A stretch of 64,000 bases of DNA from NCBI GenBank assembly GCA_036564245.1, contig DATCKU010000077.1:1-64000 (forward strand). Reading direction: 5' to 3'. A program made the position numbers and the translations under genes. The notes beneath the pieces were generated by a model, which had not been told where the DNA came from, did not search any database, and was given only the letters and a program-made list of their open reading frames with translations. The DNA is from Thermasporomyces sp036564245 (GTDB lineage: Bacteria; Actinomycetota; Actinomycetes; Propionibacteriales; Actinopolymorphaceae). Shown here piece after piece: positions 7,668 to 15,698 of this stretch; positions within the stretch are counted from its first letter, which is position 1, and each line of letters starts with the position of its first letter.

Positions 7668-8849
7668 ATGCTCCGCTGGCTCACCGCGGGCGAGTCTCAC
7701 GGCCCCGCGCTGGTTGCGATCCTCGAGGGAATGCCCGCCGGTGTGCGCGTCACCACCGAGGACATCTCACGCATGCTGGCCCGGCGCCGGCTCGGCTACG
7801 GGCGTGGGGCGCGCATGTCGTTCGAGCGCGACGAGGTGGAGTTTCTCGGCGGGGTACGCCATGGCGTGACGCTTGGGAGCCCGGTGGCCATCCGAATCGG
7901 CAACACCGAATGGCCCAAGTGGGAGAAGGTGATGGCGGCCAACCCGGTCGACCCGAGCGAGCTCGAGGGACTCGCACGCAACGCGCCGCTCACGAGGCCG
8001 CGGCCCGGGCACGCCGACCTGGTGGGCATGCAGAAGTACGGCTTCGACGAGGCCCGCCCGGTGTTGGAGCGCGCGAGCGCCCGGGAGACGGCGGCCAGGA
8101 CGGCCTTGGGTGCGGTGGCCATGCAGCTGCTCGGCCAGGCGTACGACATCACGATCGTGAGCCATGTCGTGGAGCTCGGCACCGTACGAGTTGCACCCGG
8201 CTCGCGGCTTCCGACCGCAGCAGACCTCGAACGGATCGACGCTGACCCGGTGCGGTGCCTCGATCCTGAGGTGAGCCGGCAGATGGTCGCCGAGGTCGAC
8301 AAGGCACGCAAGGACGGCGATACGTTGGGTGGTGTCGTGGAGGTCGTGGCGTGGGGTGTACCCCCCGGACTTGGCAGCCACGTGCACTGGGATCGCCGTC
8401 TGGACGCGCGCCTTGCCGGCGCCCTGATGAGCATCCAGGCGATCAAGGGAGTCGAGGTCGGAGACGGCTTCGAGTTGGCACGCACCCGCGGCTCTGCGGC
8501 GCAGGACGAGATGGTGCCGACAGCCGAGGGAATCCGACGTACGTCGGGGCGTTCGGGGGGAACGGAGGGTGGAATGAGCACCGGTGAAGCGCTACGCGTA
8601 CGAGCCGCGATGAAACCGATCTCGACCGTGCCGCGCGCGCTGCGAACCGTCGACGTGGCGACGGGGAAGGAGGCGCGGGCCCACCACCAGCGCTCCGACG
8701 TGTGCGCGGTCCCGGCGGCTGGTGTGGTCGCCGAGGCGATGGTCGGGTTGGTGCTCGCCGACGCGGCGCTGGAGAAGTTCGGTGGGGACTCGATCGACGA
8801 GACTCGCCGGAACGCGAAGGCTTACCTCGATCAGTTGAAGATCCGCTGA
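7668..8849 (+). CDS. aroC: Chorismate synthase
   Basis: Eliminates phosphate from EPSP to make chorismate, using reduced FMN; last step of the shikimate pathway. The 393 residues carry the family signatures: TAGESHGPALVAI at the N-terminus, RRRLGYGRGARM, and RSGGTEGGMSTGEALRVRA in the C-terminal third. The stop overlaps the aroK start by one base (TGATG), so aroC, aroK and aroB form one tightly coupled operon. Confidence 0.97.
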   Translation: MLRWLTAGESHGPALVAILEGMPAGVRVTTEDISRMLARRRLGYGRGARMSFERDEVEFLGGVRHGVTLGSPVAIRIGNTEWPKWEKVMAANPVDPSELEGLARNAPLTRPRPGHADLVGMQKYGFDEARPVLERASARETAARTALGAVAMQLLGQAYDITIVSHVVELGTVRVAPGSRLPTAADLERIDADPVRCLDPEVSRQMVAEVDKARKDGDTLGGVVEVVAWGVPPGLGSHVHWDRRLDARLAGALMSIQAIKGVEVGDGFELARTRGSAAQDEMVPTAEGIRRTSGRSGGTEGGMSTGEALRVRAAMKPISTVPRALRTVDVATGKEARAHHQRSDVCAVPAAGVVAEAMVGLVLADAALEKFGGDSIDETRRNAKAYLDQLKIR

Positions 8850-9349
8850 TGGCACCGATCGTCGTTCTCGTCGGCCCTCCAGGATCGGGCAAGAGCACCG
8901 TCGGCCAGCGTGTCGCGGACCTGCTGCGGGTGGGTTTCCGGGACACCGATGCCGACGTGGAACAGGCTGCCGGCATGACGATCTCGGACATCTTCGTCGA
9001 GCACGGCGAGGCGGAGTTCCGGGCCCGGGAGCGGGACGCCGTGAAGGCGGCGCTCAGGACACACTCCGGCGTCTTGTCCCTCGGCGGAGGAGCCGTACTG
9101 GACGAGCGGACACGCAAGGACCTCTGCTCCCAACGCGTCGTCTTCCTCGACGTGTCACTCGCAGCAGCGGTGCGCCGGGTGGGTCTTGCGACCTCACGAC
9201 CCCTGTTGCTGGGCAACGTGCGCGGACAGCTCAAGCGGTTGATGGAAGCGCGGCGACCGCTGTACGCCGAGGTGGCGACGTTGACCGTTGACACCACCGA
9301 GCGGGAACCCGAGGCGGTGGCCCGCGAGATCGTGGAGTTCGTCACGTGA
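8849..9349 (+). CDS. aroK: Shikimate kinase
   Basis: Phosphorylates shikimate at the 3-hydroxyl using ATP. The 166 residues begin with a beta-strand and the Walker A loop GPPGSGKST. The shikimate-binding FRDTDADVE, the FRARERD arginine and the LGGGAV glycine loop follow. A long upstream in-frame extension (to 8702) lies inside aroC and is rejected. The last codons overlap the aroB start as GTGA. Confidence 0.96.
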   Translation: MAPIVVLVGPPGSGKSTVGQRVADLLRVGFRDTDADVEQAAGMTISDIFVEHGEAEFRARERDAVKAALRTHSGVLSLGGGAVLDERTRKDLCSQRVVFLDVSLAAAVRRVGLATSRPLLLGNVRGQLKRLMEARRPLYAEVATLTVDTTEREPEAVAREIVEFVT

Positions 9350-10509
9350 ACGAAGACACCGACCCGAGCCCGACCCTGGGACCAGACGCGAAGCTGGCCG
9401 AGTCGGCCGAGCCGACGCGGATCCGCATACGCACCGACCATCCGTACGACGTCGTCGTCGGCACCGACATCCTCCACGAGCTGCCCGGCATGATCGGCCC
9501 AGACGTCCGCCGGGTTGCGATCATCCACCAACCGACGCTCATCGACTGGGCCGAGGCGATCTGGCACGACCTCGCCGGTCACGGTTACGTGGTGTACCTG
9601 CAGGAGGTCCCGGACGGCGAGGAGGCGAAGACCGCCCAGGTCGCCGCCTCGTGCTGGACGGCGTTGGGCCGTTGGGGCTTCACCCGGTCCGACGTCATCA
9701 TCGGCCTCGGTGGGGGCGCGGTGACGGACCTCGCGGGGTTCGTGGCGGCCACCTGGCTACGTGGCGTCCGCGTCGTTCACATCCCCACAAGCCTCGTCGG
9801 CATGGTCGACGCTGCCGTCGGGGGAAAGACCGGCATCAACACCGCCGAGGGCAAGAACCTCGTGGGAGCCTTCCACGAGCCAGCCGGAGTGCTGTGCGAT
9901 CTCGCGAACCTGCGCGGACTTCCGGAGGCCGAGTACGCGAGCGGTCTCGCCGAGGTCGTGAAGTGCGGCTTCATCGCCGATCCCGTGATCCTCGACCTCA
10001 TCGAGAACGACCCGGCCGACGCTCTACGACCGGAAGGGGCCGCGACCCACGAGCTCGTCGTGCGTTCCATCACGGTCAAGGCGGATGTCGTCGCGGAGGA
10101 TCTCACCGAGACGGCGAGTGGGCGCGGTGCCGGTCTGGGGCGCGAGGTGCTCAACTACGGCCACACGTTCGGCCATGCCGTCGAACGCGTCGAGCAGTAC
10201 CAGTGGCGGCATGGCGCGGCGGTGTCGGTGGGCATGGTCTACGTCGCGCAGCTGGCACGGTTGGCGGGGCGGCTGGACGACGCCACGGTGCACCGGCATA
10301 CGTCGATCCTGCAAAGCCTCGGGCTGCCCACGACGTACCGCCCGCATCAGTGGCCGACGCTGCTGGCCAGCATGCGCGTGGACAAGAAGGCGCGAGGTGA
10401 CGTCCTGCGGTTCGTCGTTCTCGACGGGGTGGCCAAACCGGGCATCCTCGAGGATCCCGACCCCAACTTGCTTCGTGAGGCGTACGAAGCGATCAGCGGC
10501 GAGGATTAG
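9346..10509 (+). CDS. aroB: 3-Dehydroquinate synthase
   Basis: Converts DAHP to 3-dehydroquinate with NAD and a divalent metal. The NAD-binding region GLGGGAVTDLAGFVAATWLRG and the substrate loop VGGKTGIN are intact; metal ligands appear in SGLAEVVKCG and NYGHTFGHAVE. A roughly 25-residue N-terminal tail precedes the conserved fold. The GTG start at 9346 overlaps aroK by 4 bases. It is the last gene of the aroCKB unit; the next gene is on the opposite strand. Confidence 0.96.
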   Translation: MNEDTDPSPTLGPDAKLAESAEPTRIRIRTDHPYDVVVGTDILHELPGMIGPDVRRVAIIHQPTLIDWAEAIWHDLAGHGYVVYLQEVPDGEEAKTAQVAASCWTALGRWGFTRSDVIIGLGGGAVTDLAGFVAATWLRGVRVVHIPTSLVGMVDAAVGGKTGINTAEGKNLVGAFHEPAGVLCDLANLRGLPEAEYASGLAEVVKCGFIADPVILDLIENDPADALRPEGAATHELVVRSITVKADVVAEDLTETASGRGAGLGREVLNYGHTFGHAVERVEQYQWRHGAAVSVGMVYVAQLARLAGRLDDATVHRHTSILQSLGLPTTYRPHQWPTLLASMRVDKKARGDVLRFVVLDGVAKPGILEDPDPNLLREAYEAISGED

Positions 10510-10531
10510 CGGTTTCCTCGCAAGGTGCGGG

Positions 10532-10786
10532 TCAGCGTGACGCTGCCACGGCATCCTTGATCTCGCTGCCGTGCTCGACCCCGGACGAGCGCGCACAGTG
10601 CGCGCAGCAGAAGAAGTGGTCGCCCACCTCGACGCCGTGGCCGACGATGCGGCACTGGCAGTGCTCACAGACCGGAGCCAGACGGTGGATCGCACATTCG
10701 AAAGAGTCGAAGGTGTGGGTTCGTCCGGCAGTCCTGACCTCGAATGCCATCCGGTAGTCGTTGCCGCATACCTCGCAGACCGCCAT
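10532..10786 (-). CDS. Small Cys-rich metallothionein-like protein
   Basis: An 84-residue protein with nine cysteines (4, 7, 31, 40, 43, 45, 60, 61, 64) and several histidines, arranged as CEVCGN, FECAIH, CEHCQC and FFCCAHC. This resembles the bacterial metallothionein/zinc-finger family (SmtA-like), often annotated as prokaryotic metallothionein in actinobacteria. It may bind zinc or copper. It is convergent with aroB, 22 bases from its stop. No metal-regulatory site was recognised upstream. Confidence 0.75.
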   Translation of the reverse strand: MAVCEVCGNDYRMAFEVRTAGRTHTFDSFECAIHRLAPVCEHCQCRIVGHGVEVGDHFFCCAHCARSSGVEHGSEIKDAVAASR

Positions 10787-10955
10787 GGGCTGACCCTCCT
10801 CGAATCGACGCTCTTGCCGGTCCGTATGCCCTCGAGCTCAGGCGGCTATGCGCCGAGGTGTTAGAGGCTCCGACGGAGCAGCGAGCTGCCGTGAACGCGT
10901 GCTTTGCAGGCTCTTCCGGCTGGATGGGAGGAGATGTTCCGAGCTGCGAGAGGAC

Positions 10956-11486
10956 TCAGGTCAGAGCACGGACGAACGCCTGCGCCTCGCCGACACCCAT
11001 GCCGGTCTCGGCGCAGACGAGCTTGATCGCTTCCGACTCGAGGCCGGCGTCGCGAAGCAGCCTCGCGCGCTGCGCGAGATCGCCACCACCCTGCCGGGCG
11101 CCCGAACCTGTTGCCCCGGCTTGGCCCGATTCGGGCGCAGATACGTCGACTGCCTCGCCTCGAATGACCGTGCCAGGTGGCCGGTGGCCGCGGGCGATCG
11201 CCTCGGCCAGCCGTTTGGCGTCCGCCAGGCCGAGTCCGGTCGCGTCCCGCAGCGCCTTGACCGCGAGGATCTTCCGGCCGCTCGTCCAGTACCCGATGAC
11301 TGTCGCCACCACCGTGGGGTCGACCGGCCGGTTGAGGAGGTTCTCCCGGACGGCGTCGGCGACCGGACCCTTCGCGGCGCGTGCGATCTCACGCAGGCGG
11401 ACGCCGAACGCGCCGACGAGGACCACGAGCCCGACGATGATGACGAGCAGGAGCTCACCCACGACCATGGATGCTAGTCGCTGCAC
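10956..11486 (-). CDS. Membrane-anchored protein with two L7/L12-like C-terminal motifs
   Basis: Function unknown. A single hydrophobic segment (about residues 10-27) is followed by a cytoplasmic part holding two copies of the ribosomal L7/L12 C-terminal signature. The first is at about 72-95 (KILAVKALRDATGLGLADAK), the second at about 153-175 (EAIKLVCAETGMGVGEAQ). A Gly/Gln-rich linker separates them. L7/L12 uses this surface to recruit translational GTPases, so a membrane-tethered binding platform is conceivable but untested. Starts at GTG 11486 or ATG 11468. It is divergent from aroQ. Confidence 0.7.
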   Translation of the reverse strand: MQRLASMVVGELLLVIIVGLVVLVGAFGVRLREIARAAKGPVADAVRENLLNRPVDPTVVATVIGYWTSGRKILAVKALRDATGLGLADAKRLAEAIARGHRPPGTVIRGEAVDVSAPESGQAGATGSGARQGGGDLAQRARLLRDAGLESEAIKLVCAETGMGVGEAQAFVRALT

Positions 11487-11536
11487 CTGCCGCCTGCCGA
11501 TCGGGCGAGGACGAGTGCCGCTTTAGGCTGTGCGGT

Positions 11537-11971
11537 GTGCGTGTCCTGGTGCTGAACGGTCCGAACCTTGCCCGCCTCGGCTCCCGCGAGCCGGAGATCT
11601 ATGGCTCGACGTCCTATGCCGAGCTCGTGAGCGAGTGCGGCAAGGTGGGGGCCGAGCTGGGGATCGACGTCGACGTACGCCAGACCGACGACGAGACACA
11701 GCTGATCGCGTGGCTGCACGAAGCGGCCGACTCGCAGACACCCGTGGTCCTGAACCCGGCGGCGTTCACCCACTACTCGTACGCCGTCCGCGATGCGTGC
11801 GCTCAGCTCACCGCACCGCTCGTCGAGGTGCACCTCACCAACCCGGCGCGCCGGGAGACGTTCCGCCACACCAGCGTGATCTCCGGGGTGGCCACGGGAA
11901 CGATCGCAGGGTTCGGCGTGGACTCCTACCGACTGGCACTACGCGCGATCGCGGCGCTCTCCAAGACCTAG
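11537..11971 (+). CDS. aroQ: Type II 3-dehydroquinate dehydratase
   Basis: Dehydrates 3-dehydroquinate to 3-dehydroshikimate; the small dodecameric type II enzyme. The 144 residues show NGPNLARLGSREPEIYG (active-site arginine and tyrosine region), a NPAAFTHYSYAVRDA substrate loop and the catalytic histidine in VEVHLTNPA followed by FRHTSVISG. The GTG at 11537 starts right at the first beta-strand; an upstream ATG-like start at 11471 would run through the divergent promoter. It is separated from aroB by two minus-strand genes. Confidence 0.95.
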   Translation: MRVLVLNGPNLARLGSREPEIYGSTSYAELVSECGKVGAELGIDVDVRQTDDETQLIAWLHEAADSQTPVVLNPAAFTHYSYAVRDACAQLTAPLVEVHLTNPARRETFRHTSVISGVATGTIAGFGVDSYRLALRAIAALSKT

Positions 11972-12038
11972 CCGGCAGCTGCTGACGCCCAACGGGTCGA
12001 ACTTGCGTCGGCGCCGAGCGAGCGCTTGGGTGGATGTC

Positions 12039-13127
12039 ATGCCCGACAACCACGCCGCCCGCCGGGAGAAGCTGCGCGGCGTCCTCGCCGCTCGCGACAT
12101 TCCGGCTGCCTTGATCAGCTCGGTCGTGAACGTCCGCTACCTCACCGGCTTCACCGGGTCGAACGCCGCGCTCGTCGTCCGCGCCGACGGCAAGCCGGAC
12201 GTCTTCGCCACCGACGGCCGGTACCGCGACCAAGCCGCGGCGGAATGTCCGGACCTGGAGATCGTCGTCGACCGCAACACGGTTCCGGCCCTGCTCGAGC
12301 GGACCGTCGACTCTCACCTTGAGAAGCTGGCGATCGAGACGCACGTGGTCACCCTCGACGGCCTGGACCTGATCCGGGCGAATCGGGACTGGCTCGAGAC
12401 CCCGTCCCTCGACCGCGCGGTGGAGAGGCTGCGGGCCGAGAAGGACGACACCGAGCTCGACTACGTTCGCACGGCCTGCGCGATCTCGTGCCGGGCGCTC
12501 GATGCCCTGCTGGAGACGCCGCTGGTCGGAAGGACCGAGCGGGAGATCGCGCGGGATCTGGAGCAGCGGATGTACGACGAGGGGGCGGAGGCCATCGCGT
12601 TCCCGACCATCGTGGCGGCGGGGGAGAACTCCGCCCTTCCGCACCATCGGGCCAACGACCGTCCGGTCCAGGTCGGTGACTTCCTCACGATCGATTTCGG
12701 TGCCAGATATGCCGGTTACAACGCCGACTGCACGCGTACCGTCGTGGTCGGCGCCGAGCCGGCCGGCTGGCAGCGGGAGATCTACGAGATCGTCCGCGCG
12801 GCGCAGGAGGCGGGCCGCAAGGCGCTGGTGCCGGGTACCGCGCTCAGCGCTGTCGACGCCGCTGCCCGCGACCTCATCACGGACGCTGGGTACGGCGAGC
12901 AGTTCGCCCACGGGCTGGGGCATGGCATCGGGCTCGAGGTGCACGAGGAGCCGTTCTTCTCGAAGACAGCAGAGGGTAAACTCGGCGCTCGCGCTTCTGT
13001 CACCGTCGAACCCGGGATCTACCTTCCGGGGCGCGGTGGTGTCCGAATCGAAGACACCGTGATCGTGAACGACGGCAGGCTGGAGCTGCTCACCCCCACA
13101 ACCAAGGACCTCCGCGTCGTCTACTAG
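12039..13127 (+). CDS. pepQ: M24B Xaa-Pro aminopeptidase/dipeptidase
   Basis: Cleaves peptides with proline in the second position. The creatinase-like N-domain is followed by the pita-bread catalytic domain. All five metal ligands are visible: the two aspartates in DFGARYAGYNADCTRT, His in GLGHGIGLEVHEEP, and glutamates in VTVEPGIY and VRIEDT. ATG 12039 is chosen over a GTG-type start at 12003 because the extra 12 residues are Arg-rich and unsupported. Location immediately upstream of efp is conserved in actinobacteria and many other bacteria. Confidence 0.92.
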   Translation: MPDNHAARREKLRGVLAARDIPAALISSVVNVRYLTGFTGSNAALVVRADGKPDVFATDGRYRDQAAAECPDLEIVVDRNTVPALLERTVDSHLEKLAIETHVVTLDGLDLIRANRDWLETPSLDRAVERLRAEKDDTELDYVRTACAISCRALDALLETPLVGRTEREIARDLEQRMYDEGAEAIAFPTIVAAGENSALPHHRANDRPVQVGDFLTIDFGARYAGYNADCTRTVVVGAEPAGWQREIYEIVRAAQEAGRKALVPGTALSAVDAAARDLITDAGYGEQFAHGLGHGIGLEVHEEPFFSKTAEGKLGARASVTVEPGIYLPGRGGVRIEDTVIVNDGRLELLTPTTKDLRVVY

Positions 13128-13152
13128 ATGTCGTCGACCAGATGTCGTCGAC
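13126..13152. repeat. 13-bp tandem duplication after pepQ
   Basis: AGATGTCGTCGAC occurs at 13126-13138 and again at 13140-13152 with one base between, just after the pepQ stop. It looks like a recent small slippage duplication. Confidence 0.7.
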
Positions 13153-13252
13153 TAGAGGTGGACACCTAACGATCGATGTGGCGCGCAGAGTGCTGCGCTC
13201 CACACGTTCGAGTGAATCGTTCAACGACCCGGGACGGAGAAGGCGAGACCAG

Positions 13253-13810
13253 GTGGCGACCACAAACGATCTGAAGAACGGCATGGTGCTCAATCTGGAC
13301 GGGCAGCTCTGGAGCGTCGTGTGGTTCCAGCACCACAAGCCCGGCAAGGGCGGGGCGGTGGTCCGTACCAAGCTCAAGAGCGTGCTCTCCGGCAAGATCG
13401 TCGACAAGACGTTCAACGCCGACGTCAAGGTCGACGTGGCGACCGTCGACAAGCGGGAGATGACCTACCTGTACCACGACGGACAGTCGTACGTCTTCAT
13501 GGACTCCACGACCTACGACCAGCTGCCCGTCTCGCCCGAGGTGGTGGGCGACGCGGCGAAGTACATGCTGGAGAACCAGGAGGTCGTGGTGGCCCTGCAC
13601 GACGGGACGCCGCTCTACGTCGAGCTTCCGGCTTCGGTCGAGCTCACGATCGAGTACACCGAACCGGGACTGCAGGGCGACCGCTCGACCGGAGGCACGA
13701 AGCCGGCGCGGCTGGAAACCGGTCACGAGATCCAGGTTCCGCTGTTCATCACGACCGGCGAGAAGGTCAAGGTCGATACGCGGACCGGCGAGTACCTCGG
13801 GCGCGTGTGA
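13253..13810 (+). CDS. efp: Translation elongation factor P
   Basis: Rescues ribosomes stalled at polyproline. The 185 residues span the KOW-like N-domain and two OB domains (VTIEYTEPG-like and the C-terminal GEYLGRV end). The loop that reaches the peptidyl-transferase centre reads HHKPGKGGAVVRT with lysine 32 at the tip. Many actinobacterial EF-Ps carry a palindromic PGKGP loop with an unmodified lysine; here the second proline is glycine. GTG 13253 is the standard start (MATTNDLKNG). Coupled to nusB through a GTGA overlap. Confidence 0.96.
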   Translation: MATTNDLKNGMVLNLDGQLWSVVWFQHHKPGKGGAVVRTKLKSVLSGKIVDKTFNADVKVDVATVDKREMTYLYHDGQSYVFMDSTTYDQLPVSPEVVGDAAKYMLENQEVVVALHDGTPLYVELPASVELTIEYTEPGLQGDRSTGGTKPARLETGHEIQVPLFITTGEKVKVDTRTGEYLGRV

Positions 13811-14235
13811 CCGTGCCAGCTCGTTCGCCGTCTCGTTCCACGGCACGCAGGCGGGCCATCGAGATCCTCTACGAGGCCGAGATTCGGCGGCGGTCACGCC
13901 TCACGACGTTGCAGGAACGCCGTGCCGCGGCTGACCCGCCGGTGCCGGAGTACACCGTGCGCCTGGTCGAAGGCGTCGAGGAGCACGCCGAACGAATCGA
14001 CGAGCTGCTGCGTGCGCACTCCAGGGGATGGACGCTCGAGCGGATGGCCCCGGTGGACCGCAACGTGCTGCGACTCGGTGTCTACGAGCTGCTGTACGAG
14101 CCAGACGTACCCGACGTCGTCGCGGTGAGTGAGGCGGTGAAGCTTGCCCGCGAGCTGTCCGGGGAGGACGCGCCCGCGTTCGTCAACGGGGTTCTCGGCC
14201 GCCTTCTCGAGCTCAAGCCGACGTTGCAGCCCTGA
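13807..14235 (+). CDS. nusB: Transcription antitermination protein NusB
   Basis: All-helical RNA-binding factor that with NusE recognises boxA in rRNA leaders. The 142 residues show ARRRAIEILYEAEIR, EYTVRLVEGVEEH, LERMAPVDRNVLRLGVYELLY and the closing SGEDAPAFVNGVLGRL, all family hallmarks. The GTG at 13807 overlaps the efp stop (GTGA); GTG 13813 is an alternative. It is convergent with bldD, with a strong inverted repeat between. Confidence 0.95.
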   Translation: MTVPARSPSRSTARRRAIEILYEAEIRRRSRLTTLQERRAAADPPVPEYTVRLVEGVEEHAERIDELLRAHSRGWTLERMAPVDRNVLRLGVYELLYEPDVPDVVAVSEAVKLARELSGEDAPAFVNGVLGRLLELKPTLQP

Positions 14236-14244
14236 GACGAAGAC

Positions 14245-14324
14245 GACCACGTGGGGAGGGTTCCTACGACCCTTTCGTGGCGTTGACGCCTTGGAAGGAT
14301 CGCGGGAACCCTCCCCACGTGGTC
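14245..14324. repeat. Perfect 20-bp inverted repeat between convergent nusB and bldD
   Basis: Arms 14245-14264 and 14305-14324 are exact reverse complements, separated by 40 bases. Each arm itself contains the CCACGTGG palindrome. Located between the nusB stop (14235) and bldD stop (14339), it could end transcription from both sides, although the loop is long and no T-tract is present. Confidence 0.9.
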
Positions 14325-14338
14325 AGGTGCACGCAGGG

Positions 14339-14842
14339 TCAGGCTTCGTCATCGGAGACCGCTTCGGCGGCCTCGGCGTTCAACACGCCCCAGGACACCA
14401 ACCGGTCTGCCAAGATGCTCGGCCTCTCGTCGTAGATGACGGCGAGGGTGCGCATGTCCTCCTTACGGATCGACAGCACCTTGCCGTTGTAGTCACCGCG
14501 CTGCGCCTGGATCGTCGCGGCGTAGCGGGCAAGGGGGGCGACCTCCACCCCTTCCAGCTGGGACAACCGCTCCAGGTCGAGTACCAGCCGCGGCGGGGGC
14601 TCGGCAGCGGCGCCAATCGGACCGACGCCGGGGAGCAGTTCGGTGATGGGTACGCCGTAGAACTCGGCGAGCTCGGACAGCTTCTGCACAGTGACGGCGC
14701 GGTCGCCTCGCTCGTAGGAACCCACCACCACCGCCTTCCAGCGGCCCTTTGACTTCTGCTCAACCCCGTGGAGGGAAAGACCCTGCTGCTGGCGAATGGC
14801 GCGAAGTTTCGCGCCTAGAGCCCTGGCGTAGTCGCTCGGCAT
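14339..14842 (-). CDS. bldD: BldD, cyclic-di-GMP-dependent master regulator of development
   Basis: A 167-residue protein with an Xre-type helix-turn-helix at about residues 5-70 (LRAIRQQQGLSLHGVE, GSYERGDRAVTVQKL) and a C-terminal domain at about 95-155. In Streptomyces, c-di-GMP bridges two C-domains through an RGD-X8-RxxD signature; here R115-G-D and R126-K-E-D fit exactly, so nucleotide control is expected to be conserved. It lies in its standard place beside nusB. A BldD-box-like palindrome 56 bases upstream suggests autorepression. Confidence 0.95.
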   Translation of the reverse strand: MPSDYARALGAKLRAIRQQQGLSLHGVEQKSKGRWKAVVVGSYERGDRAVTVQKLSELAEFYGVPITELLPGVGPIGAAAEPPPRLVLDLERLSQLEGVEVAPLARYAATIQAQRGDYNGKVLSIRKEDMRTLAVIYDERPSILADRLVSWGVLNAEAAEAVSDDEA

Positions 14843-14869
14843 CCGTGCTCACTCATCCTCGATCTCCGC

Positions 14870-14892
14870 AGGACACGAGAACGCCGTGTCCT
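14870..14892. repeat. 8-bp hairpin upstream of bldD
   Basis: Arms 14870-14877 (AGGACACG) and 14885-14892 (CGTGTCCT) are perfect complements with a 7-base loop. It lies 28 bases before the bldD start, between it and the BldD box, in a position to form in the leader RNA or serve as a second regulator site. Confidence 0.5.
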
Positions 14893-14897
14893 TGATG

Positions 14898-14912
14898 GTC
14901 ACGGAGCGTGAC
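14898..14912. promoter_or_regulatory. Probable BldD box (bldD autoregulation)
   Basis: GTCACGGAGCGTGAC is a perfect palindrome around a 3-base centre and matches all but one defined base of the published 15-bp BldD consensus as recalled (NTNACNCWGNGTNAN). It lies 56 bases upstream of the bldD start, fitting the known autorepression of bldD in Streptomyces. Confidence 0.7.
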
Positions 14913-15055
14913 GGTAACCCGCTGCGACCTTCCTCGTCAAGCCGCCGCGTGAGAACTGGAACGGACCTGTGATCGCGACGCGCGGAAAGCTCCCGTCGGG
15001 CGGTTCCTTGCGCCGGCCTGCTACCGTCAGGTGCAGTCCGATCGTCCTTTAACGA

Positions 15056-15073
15056 CCCGTCCAGAGAGGCGGG
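15056..15073 (+). promoter_or_regulatory. PyrR-binding RNA loop over the pyrR ribosome binding site
   Basis: TCCAGAGAGGC at 15060-15070 matches the PyrR binding-loop consensus UCCNGNGAGGY and is flanked by complementary CCCG (15056) and CGGG (15070). The Shine-Dalgarno AAGGAGG follows at once (15075-15081), before the GTG at 15090. In Mycobacterium smegmatis PyrR represses by covering such a site; the same translational control is expected here. Confidence 0.8.
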
Positions 15074-15089
15074 GAAGGAGGTTCGGTAG

Positions 15090-15698
15090 GTGTCTGCTGC
15101 CCACGATTCGCAGCATCTGACAGCTGCCAACGCGCGCGCGGTTCTCGACGAATCCGACATCTCGCGCGCTCTCACCCGAATCGCCCACGAAATCCTGGAA
15201 CGCAACAAGGGTGGTCGGGACGTCGTGCTGCTCGGCATTCCCAGCCGGGGCGTAGAGCTCGCCCGGCGAATCGCCGAACGCATTCGCGCGGTGGAGCCGG
15301 AGCTCGGTGGTGTGGGCTCGCTCGACGTCACGATGTACCGCGACGATTTGCGCTTCCGCCCCACGCGTGCGCTTGCCCACACCGACATCCCCGAGGGCGG
15401 CATCGACGGCAAGGTCGTGGTCCTCGTCGATGACGTGCTCTACTCCGGACGCACGATCCGGGCAGCGCTGACCGCTCTGGACGACATCGGTCGGCCGCGT
15501 GCGGTGCAGCTGGCCGTGTTGGTCGACCGAGGTCATCGCGAGCTTCCGATCCGAGCCGACTTCGTTGGCAAGAACTTGCCGACCGCCACGGAAGAACGGG
15601 TGACGGTCCAGCTCGCCGACACGGATGGCCGCGAGGCGGTGCTCATCGCTCGCCAACCGGCTGATCCGGCAACGGAGGCTGCGGGAGGTGCACGATGA
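15090..15698 (+). CDS. pyrR: Bifunctional pyr operon regulator / uracil phosphoribosyltransferase
   Basis: Senses UMP/UTP versus PRPP and binds pyr leader RNA; also has weak uracil phosphoribosyltransferase activity. The PRPP loop VVLVDDVLYSGRT is intact, as are LLGIPSRGVELARRI and VDRGHRELPIRADFVGKNLPT. The GTG start at 15090 has a strong AAGGAGG site which overlaps its own RNA target. First gene of a coupled operon: its stop overlaps the pyrB start as ATGA. Confidence 0.95.
   Translation: MSAAHDSQHLTAANARAVLDESDISRALTRIAHEILERNKGGRDVVLLGIPSRGVELARRIAERIRAVEPELGGVGSLDVTMYRDDLRFRPTRALAHTDIPEGGIDGKVVVLVDDVLYSGRTIRAALTALDDIGRPRAVQLAVLVDRGHRELPIRADFVGKNLPTATEERVTVQLADTDGREAVLIARQPADPATEAAGGAR

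Noticed and set aside
14245..14324. Miniature transposable element
   Set aside because: Only the inverted repeat is visible; no target-site duplication was found at its ends and other copies cannot be searched here.
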